Source: Bacteroidota bacterium (GTDB lineage Bacteria; Bacteroidota; Bacteroidia; Flavobacteriales_D; Crocinitomicaceae). From it: DNA of 61,121 bases. Made by a program: the position numbers and the translations under genes. This document shows positions 9,881 through 18,224 of the stretch, piece by piece. The stretch spans positions 1 through 61,121 of the forward strand of contig JAJRQK010000034.1 of assembly GCA_024280295.1 (NCBI GenBank), given 5' to 3'. Each line of letters begins with the position of its first letter. Positions within the stretch are counted from its first letter, which is position 1. A model generated the notes under the pieces. That model made no database searches. It had not been told where the DNA came from and saw only the letters and a program-made list of their open reading frames with translations.

Positions 9881-9893
9881 GGTTGCCAACAAA
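9881..9893. repeat. 13-bp inverted repeat, right copy
   Basis: GGTTGCCAACAAA, exact reverse complement of 9077-9089. It lies just upstream of the SDR start (ATG at 9857). Confidence 0.65.
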
Positions 9894-9908
9894 TTCATTA
9901 AACCATAT

Positions 9909-10433
9909 CTAAACAAATCGCTCATCCATCTCCATCACATGTCCACACTCATCACAAGTCCGATTTTCTTCTGATCCATAAAATTCGCTAAATCTTGGAA
10001 GAAAATCTACCTCCACGTTTTTCAATGGAAACCTAAATTCGTGAAGTTTGTGGTTGCATTCATCACAAAACCACATTAATCCGTCTGTTAAATCAGTTCC
10101 TATTCGTACTCGCTCAATGACAAGTCCTACTGTATTTTTTTTCCGCATTGGCGAGTGTGGAATGTTTGATGGAAGAAGAAACATTTCACCTTCCTTTATA
10201 TCAATGTCCTTTGCCCTTCCTTCGTGCTGAATGCGAACTGTAATATCTCCTTCTAATTGATAAAACAATTCTTCGCTTTCATTAAAATGATAATCTTTTC
10301 GAGCATTTGGACCACCCACAATCATCACGATAAAATCTCCCGCTTCAACATACAAATTTTTATTACTTACAGGTGGTTTAAGCAAGTCGCGGTTATCATC
10401 GATCCACTTTTGGAGGTTGAACGGCATCATCAT
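9909..10433 (-). CDS. nbaC: 3-hydroxyanthranilate 3,4-dioxygenase
   Basis: A 174-residue cupin enzyme that opens the ring of 3-hydroxyanthranilate (EC 1.13.11.6), a step of the kynurenine route from tryptophan to quinolinate or to further degradation. The Fe(II) ligands of the family are visible as His49, Glu55 (YHFNESEELFYQ) and His93 (NIPHSP). The bacterial C-terminal rubredoxin-like metal site is also present as two CxxC pairs (CDECN and CDECGH). Length fits the bacterial enzyme. Three consecutive ATG codons begin at 10433, so the precise start is uncertain by two residues. No other kynurenine gene is next to it; the following minus-strand gene is an SDR with a 51-base gap. Cytoplasmic. 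Confidence 0.92.
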   Translation of the reverse strand: MMMPFNLQKWIDDNRDLLKPPVSNKNLYVEAGDFIVMIVGGPNARKDYHFNESEELFYQLEGDITVRIQHEGRAKDIDIKEGEMFLLPSNIPHSPMRKKNTVGLVIERVRIGTDLTDGLMWFCDECNHKLHEFRFPLKNVEVDFLPRFSEFYGSEENRTCDECGHVMEMDERFV

Positions 10434-10515
10434 AATTCTATCATTTTTATCGTTAAGCTAAGATATAAAAGATTGATGAATTTGCTTTAAAACATCAGTA
10501 TTTCCACCGTTATTC

Positions 10516-10523
10516 TATTTTTG
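10516..10523 (+). promoter_or_regulatory. Probable -7 box of the SDR gene
   Basis: TATTTTTG matches TAnnTTTG exactly and lies 20 bases before the ATG at 10544. I find no convincing -33 TTTG at the right distance. Confidence 0.45.
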
Positions 10524-10543
10524 TATCCTCAAACATTCAGAAG

Positions 10544-11326
10544 ATGGAATTACTCGGAAAGAAAGCACTCATTTGCGGAAGTACACAAGGAATTGGATTT
10601 GCAACAGCCAAATTGATGGCAGAACGTGGCGCATCAGTTACACTCGTCGCTCGAAATGAATCAAAACTCAACGATGCTAAAAGCCAATTGGACATCTCAA
10701 ATGGTCAACAACATTCCATTTTAGTTGCTGATTTCACTAATCCAGATCAATTAGAAAAGGTGATTGCTGGCTATGTTGCAGATGGAAATCAACCTACGAT
10801 TCTTGTAAATAATACTGGTGGACCGAAAGGCGGGCCAATTATCAAAGCTGAGGTTTCTGAATTTCACGCTGCGTTTACACAACATTTGATTTGTAATCAC
10901 ATTCTCGTTCAAGCTCTCTATCCGGGCATGACTGATCAAGGGGGAGGGAGAATCATTAACGTGATTTCTACGAGTGTTAAGCAACCGTTGAATGGGCTTG
11001 GTGTATCGAATACGATTCGTGGAGCTGTTGCTAATTGGAGTAAAACACTAGCAAATGAATTGGGTGAATTCAATATCACTGTAAATAATGTTTTACCTGG
11101 CGCAACGAACACGGGTCGATTAAATAGCATCGCTGAATCGAAAGCTGGAAAATCGGGTCAGTCTGTAGATGATGTTCTTGCAGCAATGGCTAAACTCTCT
11201 CCAATGCAACGAATTGCGGAGCCAAATGAGGTTGCTGAAGCAATTGCCTTTTTAGCATCTGATCGTGCATCTTATATCAATGGGATTAATGTTCCCGTTG
11301 ATGGCGGAAGAACAAAATCTTTGTAA
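10544..11326 (+). CDS. SDR family protein with atypical active site
   Basis: A 260-residue Rossmann-fold SDR: GSTQGIG (cofactor loop), NNTGGP (NNAG region) and a C-terminal INGINVPVDGG are clear. The usual catalytic YxxxK is replaced: the aligned segment reads GVSNTIRGAV, so Tyr becomes Ser and Lys becomes Arg. SDRs with this SNxxR pattern are a recurring subgroup in Bacteroidota and proteobacteria, usually annotated as 3-oxoacyl-ACP reductase-like, but reductase activity cannot be assumed. Transcribed divergently from the 3-hydroxyanthranilate dioxygenase, so a link to aromatic metabolism is possible but unproven. Ends close to the convergent T9SS gene. Confidence 0.85.
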   Translation: MELLGKKALICGSTQGIGFATAKLMAERGASVTLVARNESKLNDAKSQLDISNGQQHSILVADFTNPDQLEKVIAGYVADGNQPTILVNNTGGPKGGPIIKAEVSEFHAAFTQHLICNHILVQALYPGMTDQGGGRIINVISTSVKQPLNGLGVSNTIRGAVANWSKTLANELGEFNITVNNVLPGATNTGRLNSIAESKAGKSGQSVDDVLAAMAKLSPMQRIAEPNEVAEAIAFLASDRASYINGINVPVDGGRTKSL

Positions 11327-11347
11327 ATACTGAGAGTTGGGTGAATA

Positions 11348-11364
11348 AAAGTAGCTTCTACTTT
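11348..11364. terminator. Hairpin between convergent genes
   Basis: AAAGTAG and CTACTTT form a perfect 7-bp stem around a CTT loop between the ends of the SDR gene and the convergent T9SS gene. U-tracts are short in both directions, so it is at best a weak bidirectional terminator. Confidence 0.35.
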
Positions 11365-13727
11365 AGTAAATTCACGTGACCTAAAATGGTCTTCTGACGC
11401 TCCGAGTTCGTCAAGAAATTGATCTTGTAAGTATATGTTCCATCGGTGGACATTGTTCCATTGAAATTTCCATCCCAAACAAAATCAAGATCTTCGGACG
11501 TATAGACGACTTGTCCCCAACGATTGAAAATTGCAATACTGAGTCGTTGAATCCCAACAGTGCTTGCTCGGAAATCATTGTTGAATCGATTGCCATCAGG
11601 AGTAAATGTATTTGGGACATAGATATACCATTCTTCTTCAATCTCAATTGGTTTTGATATCGTATCTCCACAGCCTAAATAGTCATACGCGAATAGTGTA
11701 ACAGTATAGAATCCAGGATCTGTATAAGTGTTGCTGGGATGAATTTCTGTGGATGAATTGAAATCGCCAAAATCCCAAACGTATGTTATACCGTTTTGGG
11801 TTAAGTTTTGGAACTGAATGGGTAAATTATTAAAGACTGTTTCAGTCGTGATCGTGAAATCTGCAGTTGGTGCAATTACTGTGATTTCTGTGCCTCCATT
11901 AATTGTAAATGTCTGGCATTCATCTGAAATAATAACAATAAAGTTTGTCGTCAGACTTGGAGTTACCCATACAGATTGAGTTGTTTCTCCACTGTGTGGC
12001 CAGAGGTAGAAGTAATCTCCAAAGCCTCCTGATGGACTTGCTGTTAAAAGAACAGAATCGTACGCGCAAATTTCCAGTGGTGGCGTCATTGCAACAATTA
12101 AAGGCGGACTTGTAATCGTATAAATAATCGATTCTGTTGTGACATTCCCACAATCATCAGTAACGGAAACTGTGTACGTTGTTGTTGTAGATGGAGTAAC
12201 CGAAATAGTAGGTGTCGCTCCTAAATTTGATTCAAAATTAGATGACCACTGGTAGGTATAGTTTCCTGATCCTCCAACTGGATTAGCTTCCAATATAGCT
12301 GTAATGTAAGGACAAATCTCTGTAATATCTGGAGTTTCACTTAGAACCAGAGGTGGCAATATTGGGATAATTACTTCGAATGAATTACTCGCTGTTTCAT
12401 TTAGGCAATCATCTGTTACGGAAACCGTAAAAGTAGTTGTTACTGTTGGAGTAACAGTTATCGATTGCGTTGTTTCCCCTGTACTCCATAAGTATGTATA
12501 GGGTGGAGAACCTCCAGATGGATTTGCTGTAAGTGTTACTAATTCTCCAGGACAATTTACTACACCACCAGTTATATCTACGGCAACTGGTGGAATATCA
12601 TTGATAGAAATAGTGAGGTCTATCGGACTTGGATTTCCACATGGATCTATGAGCGGGAGTGTTATGATTATCGATTCTTGTCCTTCGGGAATTCCATCTT
12701 GAAATGCATCAATTGTAAATTGCATTTGTTGAACACCAACAGGGAAGGTTATCGAATTCGGAATATTAGAATAATCAACACCCTCTGTTGCAGTTCCTGA
12801 AATATTAATAGGAATTGTCATTGGAGTAGAAAGTGTATTCGGGTTACGTGTTAAAGTGACAGTTGTAGAGACACATCCTTCTGCCATAATATCTGGATCA
12901 TTGAAGACGTTTTGAGTCATCTGGTGCGAAATTTCTATAGGTATTTTTGATGAAAGGCTATTTGCCTCTATAAATATTCCTGAATCAAATATTCCATCTT
13001 GAACATCTGCAATTGCAATTACAAGATGATAGGTTTGTCCACATTGCACTTCAGATGACGCAGTGAGAACCTTGGTGAAACCATCATATTGAATATAGAA
13101 TGGTGATGAGTTTTCAGGCCCCACGCTACCATTTCCATTGTCCACGAAGAAAGGTGCATTTATTCCTGCATTCACATTATTAATAGTGACATCTGTTCCA
13201 TTCGGCAATTTTGCAATGTTTTGTAATCCAGCAATTCCAGGCCCCGATATGAAGAATGCAAAGACATCATTAAACGCTGTACCAACGTATTCAGGATACT
13301 CTTCTGATCCGAAAACGTAATTGAAACTCACAGTATCTGAGTATGGAACAAAATCAAATTCTAAAATTGCCGCATTGTGTGTCGGAGTATTACCGACAAT
13401 GTTAGACAATAATCCAAATCCTGGAGTTCCATTATCGAGTCCTGAGTTTTCTTGATTATTAGGGCCGTGTGGTCCGTTAGGGCCTGCTAGAACTGTCCCC
13501 GTAGTCATTATTATTCCAGATGCTAATCCAACATTGCAATTTGAGCCGTCAAACGAACCGATTGCTACTGCTGCTCCGTTATAAGAGATATTTGAAACTG
13601 TCACTCCAGGTCCTAACAAGACATTTTGCACTAATCCCGTAGGAGATTGTGCTGTGCTTGTCACCAAACCTTGACTGAAGGAAATCAGCGAGAGGCTTAG
13701 TAGGAATATGGTAGTGATAATTCTCAT
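11358..13727 (-). CDS. Choice-of-anchor L, PKD-rich secreted protein with T9SS type B sorting domain
   Basis: A 789-residue exported protein. Signal peptide MRIITTIFLLSLSLISFSQG. The next about 250 residues match the choice-of-anchor L architecture (VQNVLLGPGVTVSNISYNG, GLASGIIMTTG, FDFVPYSDTVSFNYVFGSEE, the last being a very characteristic phrase). A Calx-beta-like or cohesion domain follows, then three Ig/SprB-like repeats with YxWSxGETTQSxxVTP, one PKD domain (YVWDFGDFNSSTEIHPSNTY), and the gliding-type C-terminal domain (YVPNTFTPDGNRFNN, FNRWGQVVY, WDGNFNG, DGTYTYK), a type B T9SS signal. It shares the final HVNLLK with the protein at 446-4336 (HVNLLR). Probably a surface adhesin; ligand unknown. 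Confidence 0.88.
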   Translation of the reverse strand: MRIITTIFLLSLSLISFSQGLVTSTAQSPTGLVQNVLLGPGVTVSNISYNGAAVAIGSFDGSNCNVGLASGIIMTTGTVLAGPNGPHGPNNQENSGLDNGTPGFGLLSNIVGNTPTHNAAILEFDFVPYSDTVSFNYVFGSEEYPEYVGTAFNDVFAFFISGPGIAGLQNIAKLPNGTDVTINNVNAGINAPFFVDNGNGSVGPENSSPFYIQYDGFTKVLTASSEVQCGQTYHLVIAIADVQDGIFDSGIFIEANSLSSKIPIEISHQMTQNVFNDPDIMAEGCVSTTVTLTRNPNTLSTPMTIPINISGTATEGVDYSNIPNSITFPVGVQQMQFTIDAFQDGIPEGQESIIITLPLIDPCGNPSPIDLTISINDIPPVAVDITGGVVNCPGELVTLTANPSGGSPPYTYLWSTGETTQSITVTPTVTTTFTVSVTDDCLNETASNSFEVIIPILPPLVLSETPDITEICPYITAILEANPVGGSGNYTYQWSSNFESNLGATPTISVTPSTTTTYTVSVTDDCGNVTTESIIYTITSPPLIVAMTPPLEICAYDSVLLTASPSGGFGDYFYLWPHSGETTQSVWVTPSLTTNFIVIISDECQTFTINGGTEITVIAPTADFTITTETVFNNLPIQFQNLTQNGITYVWDFGDFNSSTEIHPSNTYTDPGFYTVTLFAYDYLGCGDTISKPIEIEEEWYIYVPNTFTPDGNRFNNDFRASTVGIQRLSIAIFNRWGQVVYTSEDLDFVWDGNFNGTMSTDGTYTYKINFLTNSERQKTILGHVNLLK

Positions 13728-13873
13728 TCGTATTATAATAGACGTAGAAAAATTAAAAACGTTTGCCTTTTGACTTGCAAAATTTAAGCCAACAATCGGA
13801 TTTATATATTCTTAACGATTGATTTTGCTGTTTATTTGCTGAAACCCTATAAAATAGTGAACTTTACAGTCGC

Positions 13874-14713
13874 ATGAATTGGTTCCGTAAAATTAGTAAT
13901 AGACTTCGAACTACCATCAAATACTCTGCTTCAAATCCAGAGAATTTTGAGGAGTCTTGGAGTTTTCAGAGTAACTCTATTCGATTGATCAGTTTGATTT
14001 TAATCGTTTTCATTCTAATTGGAGTGTTATCGGTGTATCTATTCTCAGGCCCTTTATCTGGTTTGGTTGGAGACAAGAAGATAGAAAGAAGCCAACTGGA
14101 AGATCAAAACATTCTTATTGAAGAACTTTCAGCAAAGCTCGAATCTCAAGAGATATACATTGAAAATATTCGGCTCATCCTTTCTGGTGAGGTGCCAATG
14201 CAAATTGAAAACGACTCAATTGTGGAGCTTATCGAGATTGACTTGGAAGAACTCAAGACAAGTGTTACAGGAGTAGAATCGAAACTATCAAAAGAGGTGC
14301 GAAATGACATTAGTACTCCAGCGGGGAAGAAAAATATTGGAATCACGTATTTCGGGAGTCCCATTGTTGGTGTAGTAAGTCAAGAGTTTGACCAAAAAAA
14401 TCATCTTGGGATTGATGTCGTTACAAGTAAAGATAAGACCGTTAAAGCTTGCCTTGGAGGAACCGTTATTTACTCAGGATACACAAGAAAAGATGGGCAC
14501 ATTTTAATCATGTCTCACGCAGGAAATTTTATGTCCGTTTACAAGCATAATAAAACAGTGTTGAAGAAGATGGGTACCAAAGTTCAGCTTGGTGATCCAA
14601 TTGCAATTGTTGGAAATACAGGAGAAAATACGGATGGACCACATCTTCATTTCGAATTATGGTACAAGCAAACTCCGGTTAATCCTGCAGATTATATTAA
14701 GTTTACTCGCTAA
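13874..14713 (+). CDS. M23 family metallopeptidase, membrane-anchored
   Basis: A 279-residue murein endopeptidase-type protein. A single N-terminal membrane segment (about residues 35-58, IRLISLILIVFILIGVLSVY) anchors it, followed by a coiled-coil-like linker (about 65-130). The C-terminal LytM/M23 domain has the zinc motifs HLGIDV (HxxxD) and HLHFEL (HxH), so it should be catalytically competent, cutting peptidoglycan cross-links in the periplasm. This layout resembles MepM- or EnvC-like proteins. The last 11 bases overlap the convergent ABC transporter gene, so the two transcripts are antisense at their ends and no terminator fits between them. Confidence 0.9.
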   Translation: MNWFRKISNRLRTTIKYSASNPENFEESWSFQSNSIRLISLILIVFILIGVLSVYLFSGPLSGLVGDKKIERSQLEDQNILIEELSAKLESQEIYIENIRLILSGEVPMQIENDSIVELIEIDLEELKTSVTGVESKLSKEVRNDISTPAGKKNIGITYFGSPIVGVVSQEFDQKNHLGIDVVTSKDKTVKACLGGTVIYSGYTRKDGHILIMSHAGNFMSVYKHNKTVLKKMGTKVQLGDPIAIVGNTGENTDGPHLHFELWYKQTPVNPADYIKFTR

Positions 14714-16547
14714 TCCCCTGGAGAGAAGAGAGCTTGTAATACATGCCCTTCGATTTCATTAATTCATCGTGATTTCCTTCTTCAATGATTTCTCCTTTGG
14801 ATAGAACTAAGATTTTATAAGCCTTACGAATAGTACTCAAGCGATGAGCAATCACTAAGCTTGTTCGGTCTTTCATTAACTTATTCAATGCTTCTTGAAC
14901 AAGATGTTCTGATTCAGTATCCAATGCAGAAGTTGCCTCATCTAATATAAGAATAGGTGGATTCTTTAAAATCGCTCGTGCAATACTGATGCGTTGTCGC
15001 TGGCCACCTGAAAGTTTATTTCCGCGCTCACCTATATTCGTATTGTAACCATTTTCAAGATTATCGATGAAGTCATGTGCATTTGCAATTTTTGCAGCTC
15101 GAATAATGTCTTCTTGACTTGATTCGAGCATTCCAAACGCAATATTTTCGTTTACTGTGGCATTAAATAAGATCGATTCCTGCGATACAATTCCAATTTG
15201 CTGTCGAAGGTTATGAGCGGAAACATTTTTGATGTTAACACCATCATAAGTGATCGAACCATCTTGAACATCATAAAAACGTGGAAGTAAATCTGCAATT
15301 GTTGATTTACCACTGCCAGATTCTCCAACCAAAGCAATTGTCTTTCCAAGTGGTATTTCGAACGAAACATTCTTCAAAACAAGTTCATCCTTGTATTTAA
15401 AATTAACATTATTGAAAGCGACTTTTTGCTTCAAATCATCAATATGTGTTGGGTTTTCTGGATCGTAAATCTTCTCATCAGCGTTAAGAACTTCGTTGAT
15501 ACGGTCAAGTGATGCATCAGCTTTGTTCATATTGGCCATAGACCTTGCAATTCCTTGAATTGGACGGAGCAATTGAGAAAAGACAATAATGAATGTTACA
15601 AACTGAGCACCATCAAAATCTGATTTGTTAGATGGATCAAGAATGAGAGAGCCTCCAAACCAAACAATGCAAAGCATGACAATTGCACCAACTGTTTCAT
15701 TCAGCGGTGAAGATAGATCTCTTTTTCGAAATGCTTTTGTGATTAACTTTTGATGTTTTAAGTTCTCGTGTTTAAATGATTTGGTTACTTGCTTTGAAGC
15801 ATTAAAAGCTTTTATAATTCTTATTCCTCCCAATGTTTCTTCAATCATGGAGAAAACCAAGCCCATTTGAGCTTGTCCCTGCTTGGCTGTCCTTTTAAGG
15901 CTTTTGCCAATGACCCAAATTATTAGAGCGGTGAATGGTAGGAGTATTAACGAAAATAATGTCAGTGAGGGACTCCAGTAGATCAGCAATGCGAGATGGA
16001 TAATAATTGATATAGGCTCTCTGAAAATCAATTCAAGTACAGAAATGACGGCAATTTCAATTTCGCCAACATCACTTTGCATTCGAGACATCAAGTCGCC
16101 TTTTCGTTCTTCCGTATAGTATGAAAGTGGAAGCTTAAGAGATTTTTGGTAAAGAGCATCGCGTAGGTCTCGTACCACCGACATACGCAGTTGGGACTGA
16201 AACCAGATCGCACCATAACGAAATAGATTTTTAAATAAAAATGCGATCGCAACAGAAAAGCAAACGAAAAGAAGAGCGTCCAGTGGATTTGACTCGGACA
16301 TTTCTTGCATTGTGTATTGGAATTTTTCTGCGGCATACGAGAAATAATTAAAAAACCCACCTTCATAAACAGGTTCTTTTAGAACTTCAGCTCCTTCTGT
16401 TTTTAGAAAAATAATCTGTAAAAACGGCACGAACAACGCGAGCGACAACAAGTTGAATATAATGTACAACAGGTTGCAAACTATCATGATGATAGCTGTC
16501 CCTCGGTACTTAAATGTGTACCTAAATATTTCGCGTAATCCTTTCAT
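14703..16547 (-). CDS. msbA: ABC exporter, MsbA-type permease fused to ATPase
   Basis: A 614-residue half-transporter: six membrane helices in the first about 330 residues, then a nucleotide-binding domain with Walker A GESGSGKST, Q-loop VSQESILFN, signature LSGGQRQRIS, Walker B ILILDEATSALD and the switch His in IAHRLST. Length and order fit MsbA-type exporters of lipid A or other hydrophobic compounds, which act as homodimers in the inner membrane. The substrate cannot be read from sequence, so the symbol is tentative. Start ATG 16547 follows a TATCTTTG box at 16556-16563. Divergent from rbfA. Confidence 0.85.
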   Translation of the reverse strand: MKGLREIFRYTFKYRGTAIIMIVCNLLYIIFNLLSLALFVPFLQIIFLKTEGAEVLKEPVYEGGFFNYFSYAAEKFQYTMQEMSESNPLDALLFVCFSVAIAFLFKNLFRYGAIWFQSQLRMSVVRDLRDALYQKSLKLPLSYYTEERKGDLMSRMQSDVGEIEIAVISVLELIFREPISIIIHLALLIYWSPSLTLFSLILLPFTALIIWVIGKSLKRTAKQGQAQMGLVFSMIEETLGGIRIIKAFNASKQVTKSFKHENLKHQKLITKAFRKRDLSSPLNETVGAIVMLCIVWFGGSLILDPSNKSDFDGAQFVTFIIVFSQLLRPIQGIARSMANMNKADASLDRINEVLNADEKIYDPENPTHIDDLKQKVAFNNVNFKYKDELVLKNVSFEIPLGKTIALVGESGSGKSTIADLLPRFYDVQDGSITYDGVNIKNVSAHNLRQQIGIVSQESILFNATVNENIAFGMLESSQEDIIRAAKIANAHDFIDNLENGYNTNIGERGNKLSGGQRQRISIARAILKNPPILILDEATSALDTESEHLVQEALNKLMKDRTSLVIAHRLSTIRKAYKILVLSKGEIIEEGNHDELMKSKGMYYKLSSLQGISE

Positions 16548-16555
16548 AAAGGTGA

Positions 16556-16563
16556 CAAAGATA
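16556..16563 (-). promoter_or_regulatory. -7 box for the ABC exporter
   Basis: TATCTTTG on the minus strand, an exact TAnnTTTG match 8 bases before the ATG. No clear -33 element. Transcription would start almost at the initiation codon. Confidence 0.5.
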
Positions 16564-16603
16564 AGTTTTGTTCTTTAGAAATGTAACGTGAGAATCAAAT
16601 CCG

Positions 16604-16611
16604 TATTTTTG
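16604..16611 (+). promoter_or_regulatory. -7 box for rbfA
   Basis: TATTTTTG, exact TAnnTTTG, ending 4 bases before the ATG at 16616. If used, the rbfA transcript would be nearly or fully leaderless. Confidence 0.5.
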
Positions 16612-16615
16612 CAAC

Positions 16616-16951
16616 ATGAGTTCAATCAGACAGAGCAGAATAGAGGAGGTAGTTAAAGAAGAATTATCGATGTTTTTTCAACGTCATGCACGTGACATTT
16701 GTTTAGGCGCAATGGTTACTGTGACGGTGGTAAGAGTAACTCCCGATCTTTCGTTGGCTCGTATTTACTTGAGTGTTTTTGCAGGTCCAGATAAAAATGA
16801 AGTCCTTGAGAACATCCAACGTAATTCATCTCGTATTCGTGGTGAGGTTGGAAGACGACTTAAAAACATGAAGAAAATTCCCAATTTGACCTTCCATATC
16901 GATGATTCATTAGATTATGCCTTGGAAATTGATAAATTATTAAAAAAATAG
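16616..16951 (+). CDS. rbfA: Ribosome-binding factor A
   Basis: A 111-residue KH-fold protein that assists maturation of the 30S subunit and 16S rRNA 5' end, notably in the cold. The family hallmarks are present: SIRQSRIEEVVKEELS near the N-terminus, VTVVRVTPDLSLARIYLSVF in the middle, and the end LTFHIDDSLDYALEIDKLL (the F-x-x-D-x-S segment is diagnostic). Length is normal. The 3' end contains an A7 run (16942-16948) just before the TAG. The downstream permease gene appears to begin in another frame within about 20 bases, so the two are probably co-transcribed. Confidence 0.95.
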   Translation: MSSIRQSRIEEVVKEELSMFFQRHARDICLGAMVTVTVVRVTPDLSLARIYLSVFAGPDKNEVLENIQRNSSRIRGEVGRRLKNMKKIPNLTFHIDDSLDYALEIDKLLKK

Positions 16952-17024
16952 AAATTCAACTACCAAAATCAACGTTCCCTTTTATATAGCGCGTCGTTAT
17001 CTATCCTCTAAGCGGAAGAAGAAT

Positions 17025-18197
17025 GTGATCAATTGGATTACACGAATCTCGGTGATCGGTATTGCTGCAATTACCGCTGCTTTGATCATACTACTATCTG
17101 CGTTTAATGGAATCGAAAAAATGATCGAAGACTTGTATTCCGAGTACGATACTGATATCACAATCCGTGCTTCGGAAAGTAAAACGTTTAACGAAATCCG
17201 CATTGATTACGAAAAACTTAAGAAAATTGAAGGAGTTGCTGCCTATTCTAAAGTAGTCGAAGAAGTCATTATCCTCAAGCACGAGAAAAAATGGGTCAAT
17301 ACGAAATTAGTCGGAGTTGAGGATAGCTTTTTGGAAATGACCAAGATGGATCAGCATTTAATACCAAAGGGAAAAGCGTTCTTGCATGATGATAGCACGA
17401 ACTATGGAATTATCGGAGCGACTTTGCTTGACAAATTAGGAGGTTATCTTCCTGAGAATGTCGGGTATGAATCGGTGATTTGTTATGTCCCTAAGCGTAA
17501 AATTAAAGTTGGTTTCGGGAGGAATCCGTTTACGGCAAAACTAGTTTCTATTTCAGGGCGAATGAACTTTAATAGAGAGGTAAATGCAGAAATATTTATT
17601 GTCCCGTTGGAACTTTCTAAGGAATTAATGGATTATAGCAGTCAAATTTCAGGTGTTTACCTTGATGTTAAGGAAGGTTATGAGAATGAGGACATAAAAA
17701 CTGAAATTAAAAAACAACTGGGTAAAGATTTCATAGTAAAGACAAACTTCGAGAAAAATGAATTGATTTATAAGACAAGTAAGTCGGAGAAATTAATCGT
17801 TCTATTTATTTTGGTCTTCATTTTCATCCTTGCAGCATTTAATCTTGTTGCATCCTTGACAATGCTCTTTGTTGAAAAACTTGGAAATATCAAAACCATG
17901 CAAAGCTTTGGCGCGAACAAGCAATTTATCTTCAAAATCTTCTTTTTAGAAGGATTGTTGATAGCTGGAAAAGGCATTTTGTTCGGAACGATTATAGGGT
18001 ATTCGGTTTGTTTTTTGCAACTTCAATTTGATTTACTTACGATGCCTAATTCGGGCGGTGAACCGTTTCCTATCGCCTTTTCTTTCATGGATGGAGTCGT
18101 GATAATTTCTTTAGTTTCTTTGTTGAGCGTTCTATTTTCGTATTTCCCAGTGAAATATCTGATTTACAAAAATGTAACCTTAAATGCAAAATCTTAA
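17025..18197 (+). CDS. FtsX-like/LolC-E-type ABC permease; real N-terminus probably upstream
   Basis: With the GTG at 17025 the protein is 390 residues: a first membrane helix (ITRISVIGIAAITAALIILLSAF), a periplasmic domain (about 45-255), and three C-terminal helices of the FtsX fold. It resembles the permease of lipoprotein-releasing LolCDE systems. However, the frame stays open back to 16944 and reads FYIARRYLSSKRKKN directly before the GTG, which is the conserved cytoplasmic N-terminal helix of this family. No ATG, GTG or TTG exists in that stretch. The best candidate start is the ATC at 16968, giving 409 residues, the usual length. The coordinates given are the conservative call. Follows rbfA closely; no ATPase gene is adjacent. 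Confidence 0.82.
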   Translation: MINWITRISVIGIAAITAALIILLSAFNGIEKMIEDLYSEYDTDITIRASESKTFNEIRIDYEKLKKIEGVAAYSKVVEEVIILKHEKKWVNTKLVGVEDSFLEMTKMDQHLIPKGKAFLHDDSTNYGIIGATLLDKLGGYLPENVGYESVICYVPKRKIKVGFGRNPFTAKLVSISGRMNFNREVNAEIFIVPLELSKELMDYSSQISGVYLDVKEGYENEDIKTEIKKQLGKDFIVKTNFEKNELIYKTSKSEKLIVLFILVFIFILAAFNLVASLTMLFVEKLGNIKTMQSFGANKQFIFKIFFLEGLLIAGKGILFGTIIGYSVCFLQLQFDLLTMPNSGGEPFPIAFSFMDGVVIISLVSLLSVLFSYFPVKYLIYKNVTLNAKS

Positions 18198-18224
18198 ATT
18201 TGCTTGGTATTAGGGTCATAGAGA

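Noticed and set aside
9077-9893. Integron gene cassette with attC sites
   Set aside because: The repeats (GTTGGCA, TGCCAAC) do not fit the core site GTTRRRY or RYYYAAC, and no integrase or further cassettes are visible. Kept only as cassette-like.
16616-18197. RbfA-permease fusion by programmed frameshift at the A7 run before the rbfA stop
   Set aside because: The downstream frame needs a +1 shift, not the common -1 slip, and RbfA ends at its normal length. Initiation at ATC 16968 is a simpler explanation.
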